A stretch of DNA of 64,000 nucleotides from Permianibacter aggregans (lineage in GTDB: Bacteria > Pseudomonadota > Gammaproteobacteria > Enterobacterales > Permianibacteraceae), in NCBI RefSeq assembly GCF_009756665.1, contig NZ_CP037953.1, forward strand, positions 3,906,001-3,970,000. The letters run 5' to 3'. The translations under genes and the position numbers were made by a program. Shown piece by piece: positions 19,042-26,471 of this stretch. Numbering within the stretch: the stretch's first letter is position 1; every line of letters begins with the position of its first letter. The notes beneath the pieces were generated by a model. That model ran no database searches, was not told the DNA's origin, and was given only the letters and a program-made list of their open reading frames with translations.

Positions 19042-20310
19042 TTAAACGAACAGGTATTTCAGAATAAAGAAGAACAGAATCGACAGCGCGGCACCGGCAG
19101 GAACCGTGATAATCCAGCTGGTGAAAATGGTGCGCACCACACCCAGATTCAACGCGCCAATACCACGCGCCAGGCCAACACCAACGACCGCACCGACCAG
19201 CGTGTGTGTCGTAGAAATCGGCATGCCGATACCGGACGCAACAACCACGGCCGAGGCGGTAGCAAATTCCGCTGAGAAACCGCGGGTTGGCGTCAGGTGG
19301 GTGATCTGATGGCCTATGGTTTCAATGACGCGGTAGCCATAGGTGGCAAGACCGATAACGATACCAACGCCACCGAGCAATAAAATCCAGGTGGGTAATG
19401 CCGCTTTGCTGGCGACCAAACCACCAGAACTCAGCACGCTGTGAATCGCGGCCAATGGTCCGATGGCGTTGGCGACATCGTTGGATCCGTGAGCGAACGC
19501 CATGGCGCAAGCCGAGAACACCATCAGAATGGCGAACACGCGCTCGACGTTGGTGAAATGAAATTCGCGATCAGCAGCAGGATCCAATTTGATTCGACGT
19601 AACAGCACCATGCCGATACTCATGACGACAACGCCAACGCCAAGCGAATACCAGAACGATTGCATCGTCGTCAGCGGCAAACCCAAATGCTTCAGGCCTT
19701 TGGTCAGCGTCACAAATGCCATGATGAAACCGACCGCCAGCATGTAATACGGCACGTATTTTTTCGCCAGACCGAACGGACCTTCCTTATCGAGAATCAG
19801 GTACTGCACCGAGCGGAAAATCCAGAATGCGATGAACGCGCTCAGTAAAGGCGAGGTGATCCAGCTGATGACGATGGTGCCGAATTTGCTCCATTGCACC
19901 GCGTCCATGCCGACGCCGACGGCGGCAAAACCGGCAATGGCGCCGACGATCGAATGGGTAGTGGAAACCGGCCAGCCGTAAAACGTCGCGATAGCGAGCC
20001 AAGTGCCTGCGGCCAGCAGCGAGGCAATCATGCCGAACACCAGCAGATCCGGTTTATCGTTGAACACGGTCGGGTCGACAATGCCGCTGCGTATCGTCGA
20101 GGTGACTTCGCCACCTGCCAGGAACGCGCCGGCAAATTCAAAAACCGCCGCAATCAAAATGGCCTGTTTAATCGTGATGGCTTTCGAACCGACCGAGGTG
20201 CCCATGGCGTTGGATACGTCATTGGCGCCAATGCCCCAGGCCATGAAGAAACCGACCACGCAGGCAAGGATGAGCAGAATGCTGCCATAGTTTTCGATAA
20301 TGACATTCAT
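19042..20310 (-). CDS. pit: PiT-family inorganic phosphate transporter
   Basis: 422 residues. The two duplicated PiT signature regions are present: GIGANDVSNAMGTSVGSKA near the N-terminus and AHGSNDVANAIGPLAAIHS in the second half, each with a GxNDVxNA core. About ten to eleven membrane helices are predicted. These carriers import phosphate, often as a metal-phosphate complex, with protons or sodium. The gene follows the DUF47/PhoU-like gene by 30 bp, the standard pairing in which the DUF47 protein modulates the transporter. A PhoB-like box upstream of the pair suggests phosphate control. Confidence 0.93.
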   Translation of the reverse strand: MNVIIENYGSILLILACVVGFFMAWGIGANDVSNAMGTSVGSKAITIKQAILIAAVFEFAGAFLAGGEVTSTIRSGIVDPTVFNDKPDLLVFGMIASLLAAGTWLAIATFYGWPVSTTHSIVGAIAGFAAVGVGMDAVQWSKFGTIVISWITSPLLSAFIAFWIFRSVQYLILDKEGPFGLAKKYVPYYMLAVGFIMAFVTLTKGLKHLGLPLTTMQSFWYSLGVGVVVMSIGMVLLRRIKLDPAADREFHFTNVERVFAILMVFSACAMAFAHGSNDVANAIGPLAAIHSVLSSGGLVASKAALPTWILLLGGVGIVIGLATYGYRVIETIGHQITHLTPTRGFSAEFATASAVVVASGIGMPISTTHTLVGAVVGVGLARGIGALNLGVVRTIFTSWIITVPAGAALSILFFFILKYLFV

Positions 20311-20340
20311 CGGAAAATCTCTAGAAAATTATTGTTGTGC

Positions 20341-21021
20341 TTAGCGCGCGGCCAGCAATTCGAGTCGGGTGCCTACCGACAACGAGCGGTCGGCCAAATC
20401 ACCGGTCCAATCGATGATGCGGTACATGAACATCGCATCGATCGGGTTCAGTTTTTTCTCTACGGCGAACAATTGCGCTCGCACTTTCACTTGCAGATCG
20501 TCGGTGTCCTGTTCGATGCGGCTCAACTCATCAACCAGTTTTTCCACGACTTTCAATTCGCGGCCGCGGAAGCCGGTTTCGACCAGTTCATCCAGTTCGT
20601 TGATCGCTGTCAGCGCTTGCAGCGTGGCATCGATACAACGGGTCAGGAAGATGCGGTAATCGGCCTCCATTTCTTTCGGCAGTGCCATCTGGCGGCCAAG
20701 AATCAAGCCGGCGATATCCTTGGCGCGGCTCGCAACGCGGTCTTGCATCGACAGCAGTTCGAGCAAGTCGGAGCGATCCATCGGCAGGAACAGGCTATTG
20801 GGCAGGTGCACGCGGATATTGCGTTTGAGTTTGCCGGCATCATCTTCAAGTTTGGCAATCTCGTTGCGCACGGCGGCGGCTTGTGTCCAGTCCTGAGCGA
20901 ACACGGCATCGAAAAACGGGTCGAGCATCGCGACGCATTGGTTGATTTTCGCCATGTGCTCTTGCATCGGCTTGACTGGCGAACGGCCAAATATGTCGAA
21001 TAACGGGTTGGATCCGGGCAT
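20341..21021 (-). CDS. DUF47 (TIGR00153) PhoU-like phosphate transport regulator
   Basis: 226 residues from ATG 21021 (MPGSNPLFDIFGRSPVKPMQ). An in-frame TTG at 21036 would add five residues, but it overlaps the GGGGA ribosome-binding site that serves the ATG. The family N-terminus FGRSPVKPMQEHM is present. The rest is all-helical with charged heptads, as in PhoU-like four-helix proteins (EQDTDDLQVKVRAQLFAVE near the C-terminus). Such proteins accompany PiT transporters and tune phosphate uptake. It is first in the operon with pit. Confidence 0.9.
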   Translation of the reverse strand: MPGSNPLFDIFGRSPVKPMQEHMAKINQCVAMLDPFFDAVFAQDWTQAAAVRNEIAKLEDDAGKLKRNIRVHLPNSLFLPMDRSDLLELLSMQDRVASRAKDIAGLILGRQMALPKEMEADYRIFLTRCIDATLQALTAINELDELVETGFRGRELKVVEKLVDELSRIEQDTDDLQVKVRAQLFAVEKKLNPIDAMFMYRIIDWTGDLADRSLSVGTRLELLAAR

Positions 21022-21087
21022 GGAAAAAGTCCCCAAGGCTTAAGACCGGCGTAGTTTATGTGAAGGACGTCGCAGGACAAAGCCGAA

Positions 21088-21116
21088 ATGACGGTTTGAT
21101 GACGGAAAGATGACAA
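21088..21116 (-). promoter_or_regulatory. Candidate PhoB box, three 11-bp repeats
   Basis: Reading the minus strand: TTGTCAT, CTTT, CCGTCAT, CAAA, CCGTCAT. These are three 7-bp direct repeats at exact 11-bp spacing, separated by 4-bp spacers, two of them AT-rich. This is the architecture of PhoB-binding pho boxes (CTGTCAT repeats). It sits about 67 bp upstream of the DUF47 start. A weak -10-like CATAAA is seen further down, at about 21055-21060 on the minus strand, which is farther from the box than in classic pho promoters. Confidence 0.65.
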
Positions 21117-21122
21117 TGCCGC

Positions 21123-21413
21123 TCAAAGGCTGTTCGGCGTTTTGCCCTTCAAATAATAGGCAAAGGCGATAATGCGGGCGATGGCCAGGTACAGCTCGCG
21201 CGGGATTTCCTGGTTCAGCCGCATCTGCATCAGCGTGTTGGTCAATGCCGCATCTTCATGCAGGTGCACGCCATGGGCTTCGGCAATCGCGATAATCTGC
21301 TCGGCCAGTTCGCCCTGGCCTTTGGCGACCAGCTTCGGGGCGTTTTCCCGGTCGTAGTGCAGTGCGGCAGCCTTGCGGGCCGAATGCTCCTGGCTTGAAC
21401 GATCGTCAGACAT
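21123..21413 (-). CDS. Orphan FlhB C-terminal domain protein (export-switch-like)
   Basis: 96 residues matching only the cytoplasmic tail of FlhB/YscU: KAAALHYDRENAPKLVAKGQ, then AEQIIAIAEAHGV, ALTNTLMQMRLNQEIPRELY and a final IARIIAFAYYLKG. The autocleavage motif NPTH of true FlhB is absent (the equivalent place reads EHSARKA) and there are no membrane helices. The start overlaps the end of the FliK-like gene by 8 bp. Such FlhB-tail homologues are common beside a FliK-like gene next to ccm operons. Whether it works in flagellar export is unknown, and no flagellar structural gene is in the window. Confidence 0.85.
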   Translation of the reverse strand: MSDDRSSQEHSARKAAALHYDRENAPKLVAKGQGELAEQIIAIAEAHGVHLHEDAALTNTLMQMRLNQEIPRELYLAIARIIAFAYYLKGKTPNSL

Positions 21414-22998
21414 GGAGATGGAATCCCTCCGCCAGCACCGGCGCCAGACTCGGTATGTGCCCGACCCGATGGGTGCCGATTTGATTCAGCCTTATCGACT
21501 CGCCGGTCAGTGAATGTTCCAACACCGTCAAATGTTCATTGAATAGCTGCTCAGTGCTTTCCCGTTCGCTGTAAAACTGCAACGACAACTCCTCGCCGCG
21601 CAGATCGAGCAGGAACTGCATGACTCCGAGCTCAGGAAAATCGAAACGCAGGCGCACGACATGATGGGCTTTGCCCTGTTCGTCAGTCTGCTCACTCGGT
21701 TCTTCACGTACGACCAGCTCAATCAGATCCAGGCTTTTGCCTTGCTGCACCGGCAATTCAGCATAAAGACCGGTGGTCGCGACATCGGCTCGGGTGTTAT
21801 GGGCCCAGCTCAGTTGCTGGCGACCGAGTAACTGCGCCAGATCATCGGCCAACTCCCGGACCAGTTCCGGTGTTGGTAAGGCACGGGTCAGCTCTGGCCG
21901 AGCGGCGTCGGTTTCAACCGTTTGTGGAGCCGGCCGAGCGGTTGCGCTACTGGTCTGGGCTTGCGTTTGGGCGGGCAACAGGGCTTCCAGGGTCAAACTG
22001 CTGCCGGGACTTGTAGTTGTCGGGGCGTTCAATAGCAGCCGAATCACGGTAGTCAGCAATTCGGTGTAGCTGCCGGGGCGCGTCTGCGCACTGGCAGTAG
22101 GCGTATTGGTCGCTGGTGAGGCGGGGCGCTCGACCGACGCCAACAAATGATGGCGTAGCCAGCGCATGGCCCGATCGTTGTCGGCAAGCTGTTCTGGTTT
22201 GGGCATTTGCGCCAGCAGCCGGTTGATCGGATGATTGGCCAGCACTTGTTCGTGGTCGGTTTCGACCGGAGCAGGTGAGCCGGTTGGCCTTGACAGAAGC
22301 GGCAGCAACTGTTGTAGCTGATTCAGCAACGGCGATCGTGACGGCGGCGGGGTTAGTAGCGAAGGCGCCAGCGACGACAAGGCCTGCACCGCCGGCCGGA
22401 TCGGCAGGGGCAGTTCGGTCAGCAGCGGTCGTGGCAAACCGGCCGGCAGATTCAATGGCAATGTGCTTCGAGCGATGGCGGGTTTGCTGGCCAGACTCTG
22501 TTGCACCGCTTCAGTCACCGCCGGACGCTGGGCCAGGGCTTGCGGCAATAGCGCATCGGCCAATTTGGTAGCGGCGGACACCAATGATGATGGCGTTGGT
22601 GTGGCGGGCGCTTGACTCGGTGTTGATGCCGGTGAGGTTACCGGCGCTGGAGTCGTTGCTGGCGGTTTGCTGGCGACCGTTGCCGCCAGCAGCGGCGCCA
22701 GGCGCAACTTCAACGCCGGCTGCAATTGCTCGACGGTCAGTTTCAGCGCTTCACCGTTGGCAAATGGCAGCGGTTTGGCTATGGGTAGCTTGAGTGTCCC
22801 TTCCGGCGTTTTCAGCCATACATGTTCTGCTGACTGTCGGTTGACGCTCACCTGCAGCACAGTGCCGACCTGCCAGGCTTGGGTCACGGCCTGGGTCAGG
22901 CGCGGGTTCAGCGCGCTCCAGTCGGAAACGGTCAAGGAAACAGGCGGGGTATTCGGCAGCAAAGCTTGATCCAATTCAAGGCCCGAAGGCGGTGGCAC
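21406..22998 (-). CDS. FliK-like protein with Flg_hook C-terminal domain
   Basis: About 530 residues if started at GTG 22998. The frame is open to 23157, but that would run into the divergent mog gene and adds residues unlike the rest, so the start is uncertain. The first 350 residues are low-complexity, rich in Pro, Ala, Thr, Leu and Ser (a stretch of alternating Pro-Ala-Thr around 120-160). The C-terminal 110 residues resemble the hook-length-control domain (RLRFDFPELGVMQFLLDLRG, then LSLQFYSERESTEQLFNEHL). In FliK this domain switches export specificity through FlhB, which fits the FlhB-tail gene that follows in an 8-bp overlap. Confidence 0.75.
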   Translation of the reverse strand: MPPPSGLELDQALLPNTPPVSLTVSDWSALNPRLTQAVTQAWQVGTVLQVSVNRQSAEHVWLKTPEGTLKLPIAKPLPFANGEALKLTVEQLQPALKLRLAPLLAATVASKPPATTPAPVTSPASTPSQAPATPTPSSLVSAATKLADALLPQALAQRPAVTEAVQQSLASKPAIARSTLPLNLPAGLPRPLLTELPLPIRPAVQALSSLAPSLLTPPPSRSPLLNQLQQLLPLLSRPTGSPAPVETDHEQVLANHPINRLLAQMPKPEQLADNDRAMRWLRHHLLASVERPASPATNTPTASAQTRPGSYTELLTTVIRLLLNAPTTTSPGSSLTLEALLPAQTQAQTSSATARPAPQTVETDAARPELTRALPTPELVRELADDLAQLLGRQQLSWAHNTRADVATTGLYAELPVQQGKSLDLIELVVREEPSEQTDEQGKAHHVVRLRFDFPELGVMQFLLDLRGEELSLQFYSERESTEQLFNEHLTVLEHSLTGESIRLNQIGTHRVGHIPSLAPVLAEGFHLHV

Positions 22999-23047
22999 AC
23001 TGGTATAGTATGGCCCGTTTTCTGACCCCCAGTTTTCAGGAGCCGCA

Positions 23048-23575
23048 ATGACCCTACGCATCGGTGTTGTCACCGTATCCGACCGCGCCAGCCGTGGCGA
23101 ATACGAGGACAAGGGCGGTCCAGCCATCGTTGCCGAACTGCAGCGGATGCTGAGCACGCCACATCAGGCCGAGTGCCGGGTCATTCCTGACGAGCAACCG
23201 TTAATCGAAGCGACTTTACGCGAATTGCGTGATGCCGGTTGCCATTTGATCGTCACCACCGGCGGTACCGGGCCGGCGCCGCGCGATGTCACGCCGGAAG
23301 CCACGGCAGCCGTTTGCGATCGGATTCTTGATGGCTTTGGCGAACAGATGCGAGCGGTGTCATTGAAGGTGGTGCCGACCGCGATTCTGTCCCGACAAAT
23401 CGCCGGAACCAGTGGCAAGAGTTTGATCATCAATTTGCCCGGTAAGCCGAGCGCTATTCGGGATTGCCTGGAGGCAGTCATGCCTGCGATCCCATACTGC
23501 ATCGATTTGATCGGCGGCTATTACCTGGAAACCCATGACCATGTGGTCAAGGCGTTTCGGCCGAAATCTGCCTGA
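23048..23575 (+). CDS. mog: Molybdopterin adenylyltransferase
   Basis: 175 residues from ATG 23048 with CAGGAG 8 bp upstream. Start and end are close to Escherichia coli Mog: RIGVVTVSDRASRGEYEDKG at the N-terminus, IVTTGGTGPAPRDVTPEAT as the MPT-binding signature, LINLPGKPSAIRDCLEAVMP and the C-terminal AFRPKSA. Mog adenylylates molybdopterin before molybdenum insertion. The GTGGTG-containing signature and its Asp (RDVTPEAT) argue for Mog rather than MoaB. ccmA follows after 16 bp, so they may be co-transcribed, although the functions differ. Confidence 0.93.
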   Translation: MTLRIGVVTVSDRASRGEYEDKGGPAIVAELQRMLSTPHQAECRVIPDEQPLIEATLRELRDAGCHLIVTTGGTGPAPRDVTPEATAAVCDRILDGFGEQMRAVSLKVVPTAILSRQIAGTSGKSLIINLPGKPSAIRDCLEAVMPAIPYCIDLIGGYYLETHDHVVKAFRPKSA

Positions 23576-23591
23576 GTAAAGCTCGAACCCG

Positions 23592-24188
23592 ATGAACCCG
23601 ATTCTGCTCTCTGCTGAAGCCTTGTCCGTGCAGCGCGGTGACCGGCTGCTGATCGAAGGCCTTGGTTTTACCTTAAGTGCCGGCGAAGGCATGCACCTGA
23701 CCGGCACCAACGGCGCCGGCAAGACCAGCCTGCTCAGGGTTCTGGCAGGGCTTGGTCATGCACTCGAGGGCTTGGTCAATGTGCGTGCCGGTGCCCGGCT
23801 GATTTATCTTGGTCATGCGCTTGGTTTGAAACCGGAACTGACCGTCACGGAGAATCTGAGATTTCTTCTGCAAGTGACTGATTTAAAAGAAAAAACAACC
23901 GTAGATGAAGCACTTTCTGAAGTTGGCCTGGCACGCTATTTCGATATCCCGGTCGCCAATCTGTCGGCCGGTCAGAAAAAGCGGGTAGGGCTGGCCCGGC
24001 TTTTATTGGAGCCCGCCGATCTATGGCTGCTTGACGAGCCGTTTTCGGCGCTCGATGCCCGGTCCTGTCAGTGGCTCTGTGATCGCATCGACCTGTTTTT
24101 GGCCGAAGGCGGCGCCGTGCTGCTGACCAGCCATCAACAGGTACCGGTTCGCCATCCGCTGCGTCGGCTTGAGCTGGGAGCGCGTTGA
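23592..24188 (+). CDS. ccmA: Heme exporter ATP-binding protein CcmA
   Basis: 198 residues, the usual size for CcmA. Walker A is GTNGAGKTSL, the ABC signature is NLSAGQKKRVGLARL, and Walker B is DLWLLDEPFSALD. CcmA powers the CcmABCD complex, which releases holo-CcmE from CcmC in System I cytochrome c maturation. It is the first gene of a full ccm operon and directly abuts ccmB (ATG next to the stop codon). Confidence 0.95.
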   Translation: MNPILLSAEALSVQRGDRLLIEGLGFTLSAGEGMHLTGTNGAGKTSLLRVLAGLGHALEGLVNVRAGARLIYLGHALGLKPELTVTENLRFLLQVTDLKEKTTVDEALSEVGLARYFDIPVANLSAGQKKRVGLARLLLEPADLWLLDEPFSALDARSCQWLCDRIDLFLAEGGAVLLTSHQQVPVRHPLRRLELGAR

Positions 24189-24851
24189 ATGTTCAAAACC
24201 CTGCTGCAACGGGAATTGAAACTGGCGCTGCGCCGGCCGGCTGAGCTCGTCAATCCGCTGGTGTTTTTTCTGCTGGTCATTTCCCTTTTCCCGTTCGCGG
24301 TGTCACCAGAAAAAGCCGATCTGGCAAAAGTGGCGCCGGGCGTGCTCTGGGTCGCGGCCTTGTTCGCCAGCATGCTGACGCTGGAACTTTTTTACCGCGG
24401 CGATTACGAAGACGGCAGCCTGGAGCAGCTGCTGTTGGTGACTCGTGCGCCGTATCTGGTGGCACTGGCCAAGGCCAGTGCGCAATGGCTGCTGTCGGGT
24501 TTGCCGCTGGTGCTGATTTCACCGCTGCTGGCCGGCATGATGTATTTGCCGGACGATGGTCTTTTGCCGCTGTTTCTCGGTCTGTTGCTCGGCTCGCCGG
24601 TGTTTTGCCTGATTGGTGGCGTCGGCATGAGTTTGACCGTCGGTTTGCGGCGCGGCGCGGTGTTGCTCGGCTTGCTGATTATGCCGTTGTTAATCCCGGT
24701 ATTGATTTACGGTGCTGGTGCCGTCACAGCGGCACTACAGGGTTTGCCGTACAATGGCCAGCTGGCGCTACTCGGCGCCTTATTGTTGTTTTCACTGGTG
24801 CTGACGCCGTGGGCGTCCGGTGCCGCCTTGAAAGTGTCGGTGAGTAGTTAA
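24189..24851 (+). CDS. ccmB: Heme exporter protein CcmB
   Basis: 220 residues, identical in length to Escherichia coli CcmB. The N-terminus (LQRELKLALRRPAELVNPLVFFLLVISLFP) is the family hallmark; six membrane helices are predicted. It is the membrane partner of CcmA. The stop codon TAA spans 24849-24851: its first two bases are the TA flanking a 240-bp inverted-repeat element and its third base is the first base of that element, so the insertion may have set the present stop. Confidence 0.95.
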   Translation: MFKTLLQRELKLALRRPAELVNPLVFFLLVISLFPFAVSPEKADLAKVAPGVLWVAALFASMLTLELFYRGDYEDGSLEQLLLVTRAPYLVALAKASAQWLLSGLPLVLISPLLAGMMYLPDDGLLPLFLGLLLGSPVFCLIGGVGMSLTVGLRRGAVLLGLLIMPLLIPVLIYGAGAVTAALQGLPYNGQLALLGALLLFSLVLTPWASGAALKVSVSS

Positions 24852-25090
24852 ACCTAAAAGCCACAGTTAGCCGCTTCAGATGAATAGGTAAAGCAACGTA
24901 AATGATGAGAGATTGGCTCGGTTCAAGATTCAGCCATCGGGCGAAGCGCTCCGCAGCGCATAGCGCACCCCGACTCGGCGAGACGGCGTTGGACATCCTC
25001 GCGAGGAGAATAACCCTCGCTCCGGTATTCGCCTTGTCTCGCTCTCGCCGGCGCGCACTTTGCGCTGCGTCCAACTGTGGGTTTTAGGTT
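24851..25090. mobile_element. Probable MITE (240 bp, 18-bp terminal inverted repeats, TA flanks)
   Basis: The left end AACCTAAAAGCCACAGTT (24851-24868) and the right end AACTGTGGGTTTTAGGTT (25073-25090) are inverted repeats matching at 17 of 18 positions. Both are flanked outside by TA, the target duplicated by IS630/Tc1-mariner elements. The interior has no plausible gene and is rich in palindromes, such as TCCTCGCGAGGA (24996-25007) and GCGCACTTTGCGC. It separates ccmB and ccmC, which are normally adjacent. No second copy is visible in the window and no transposase is present, so the class assignment is an inference. Confidence 0.6.
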
Positions 25091-25091
25091 T

Positions 25092-25829
25092 ATGGCAACG
25101 TGGACGTGGTTTCATCGGTGGTCGTCGCCGAAATGGTTTTATGAAAAATCTGGGCGCTGGCTGCCCTGGTTGTTCACGATCGCTGGTGTGTTGTTGGCCT
25201 ATGGTCTGGTGCACGGCCTGTATTTTTCGCCGCCGGATTATCAGCAAGGCCATTCGGTGCGCATCATGTATCTGCATGTGCCGTCGGCATTTCTGTCGAT
25301 GTCGATTTACGTGATCATGGCGGTCTGTGCTGCAGTCGGTTACATCTGGCGCATCAAGCTCGCTCATGCGGCGGCGGCCGCCGCCGCGCCGATAGGCGCA
25401 GCATTCACGTTTCTGGCGCTGTTTACCGGCTCGGTCTGGGGTAAGCCCACCTGGAATACTTACTGGGTCTGGGATGCGCGCATCACCACCGAATTGATTC
25501 TTTTTTTTCTCTACGTCGGCTTTATCGCGCTGCGCCACGCTTTTGATGATCAGCAAACCGGTGATCGCGCTGCCGGTATTCTGGCGATGGTCGGCGTCAT
25601 CAACGTGCCAATCATTCATTTCTCGGTGTACTGGTGGCACACATTGCATCAGGGCGCGACCATTTCCCGGTTCGGTAAACCGAAAATGGACCCGAACATG
25701 CTGGAAGCATTGTTGGTCATGATCGCCGCTTATTACGTATTGTTTATCGCGATATTTTTCCTGCGTTTGCGCAATGAATTGTTGTGGCGCGAACGGCAGG
25801 CGTCCTGGGTCAGAGAGTTGGCGAAATGA
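25092..25829 (+). CDS. ccmC: Heme transporter CcmC
   Basis: 245 residues from ATG 25092 (MATWTWFHRW). A GTG at 25077 inside the repeat element would add five residues. Six membrane helices are predicted. The tryptophan-rich heme-handling motif is WGKPTWNTYWVWDARITTEL, and the periplasmic histidines lie in YLHVPSAFLSM and HFSVYWWHTLHQGA. CcmC loads heme onto CcmE. The A of the start codon is part of the right TA flank of the element, and the only SD-like bases (AGG) lie inside the terminal repeat only 3 bp from the ATG, an unusually poor arrangement. Confidence 0.95.
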   Translation: MATWTWFHRWSSPKWFYEKSGRWLPWLFTIAGVLLAYGLVHGLYFSPPDYQQGHSVRIMYLHVPSAFLSMSIYVIMAVCAAVGYIWRIKLAHAAAAAAAPIGAAFTFLALFTGSVWGKPTWNTYWVWDARITTELILFFLYVGFIALRHAFDDQQTGDRAAGILAMVGVINVPIIHFSVYWWHTLHQGATISRFGKPKMDPNMLEALLVMIAAYYVLFIAIFFLRLRNELLWRERQASWVRELAK

Positions 25830-26017
25830 GTTTTAGCGAATTTCTCAATATGGGCGGCCATGGCTTCTATGTCTGGCTCAGCTACGGTGTCGGTCTGGTC
25901 GTGACGGTGGCCTTGTTGTGCGAACCCCGCTGGCGCCGGCAGCGGGTAATCGATCGGCTGAAAGCGTTTTATCGGCGCGAACAATTGGACCAAGCGGAGA
26001 AACACGATGCATCCTGA
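25826..26017 (+). CDS. ccmD: Heme exporter subunit CcmD
   Basis: 63 residues from ATG 25826, overlapping the ccmC stop by 4 bp (ATGA). The sequence FLNMGGHGFYVWLSYGVGLV is the CcmD signature: one membrane helix followed by a positively charged cytoplasmic tail (EPRWRRQRVIDRLKAFYRRE). CcmD bridges CcmABC and CcmE. The open frame extends upstream to 25784 inside ccmC, but the family start is the ATG chosen. ccmE begins before its end. Confidence 0.93.
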   Translation: MSFSEFLNMGGHGFYVWLSYGVGLVVTVALLCEPRWRRQRVIDRLKAFYRREQLDQAEKHDAS

Positions 26018-26471
26018 ACGCAAACGTCGCCTGTGGATTGTTGTCGGCAGCATTGTCGCGTTGAGTCTCGGCATCACGCTGGTGCTGTATGCGATGCGCC
26101 AGAACATCAATTATTTTTATACGCCGACGCAAATCTGGAGTGGCGAAGCGCCGAAAGAGCGCACGGTCAACACCGGCGGCATGGTCGTCAATGGCAGCGT
26201 CAAGCGCGACCCGGAAAGCTTGAAAGTGCAGTTCGTGCTGACCGATACCGACAAGGACGTAACTGTTTTTTACGAAGGCATCTTGCCGGATCTGTTCCGC
26301 GAAGGGCAGGGCATTATCGCGATTGGCAAAATCACGCCGGACAACACCGTGCAGGCGACGCAAATTCTTGCCAAGCACGATGAGAACTACATGGCGCCCG
26401 AAGTGAAAGATGCAATAGAGCAGGCGGAAAAGCGGGCCCGTGAGAAAAACGCGGCAGGAGCAGGCGGATGA
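26007..26471 (+). CDS. ccmE: Cytochrome c maturation heme chaperone CcmE
   Basis: 154 residues. A short cytoplasmic basic tail (MHPERKRRLW) and one membrane helix (about 10-29) precede a periplasmic OB-fold domain. The covalent heme-binding histidine is His124 in the motif LAKHDENYMAPEV, with the conserved Tyr128. CcmE receives heme from CcmC and delivers it to CcmF. It overlaps ccmD by 11 bp and ccmF by 4 bp. The Glu/Lys/Ala-rich C-terminus is normal for the family. Confidence 0.97.
   Translation: MHPERKRRLWIVVGSIVALSLGITLVLYAMRQNINYFYTPTQIWSGEAPKERTVNTGGMVVNGSVKRDPESLKVQFVLTDTDKDVTVFYEGILPDLFREGQGIIAIGKITPDNTVQATQILAKHDENYMAPEVKDAIEQAEKRAREKNAAGAGG

Noticed and set aside
24902-25087. 61-codon open frame inside the 240-bp repeat element
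   Set aside because: Arg/Ser-rich composition from palindromic GC-rich DNA and no ribosome-binding site; not a transposase fragment.
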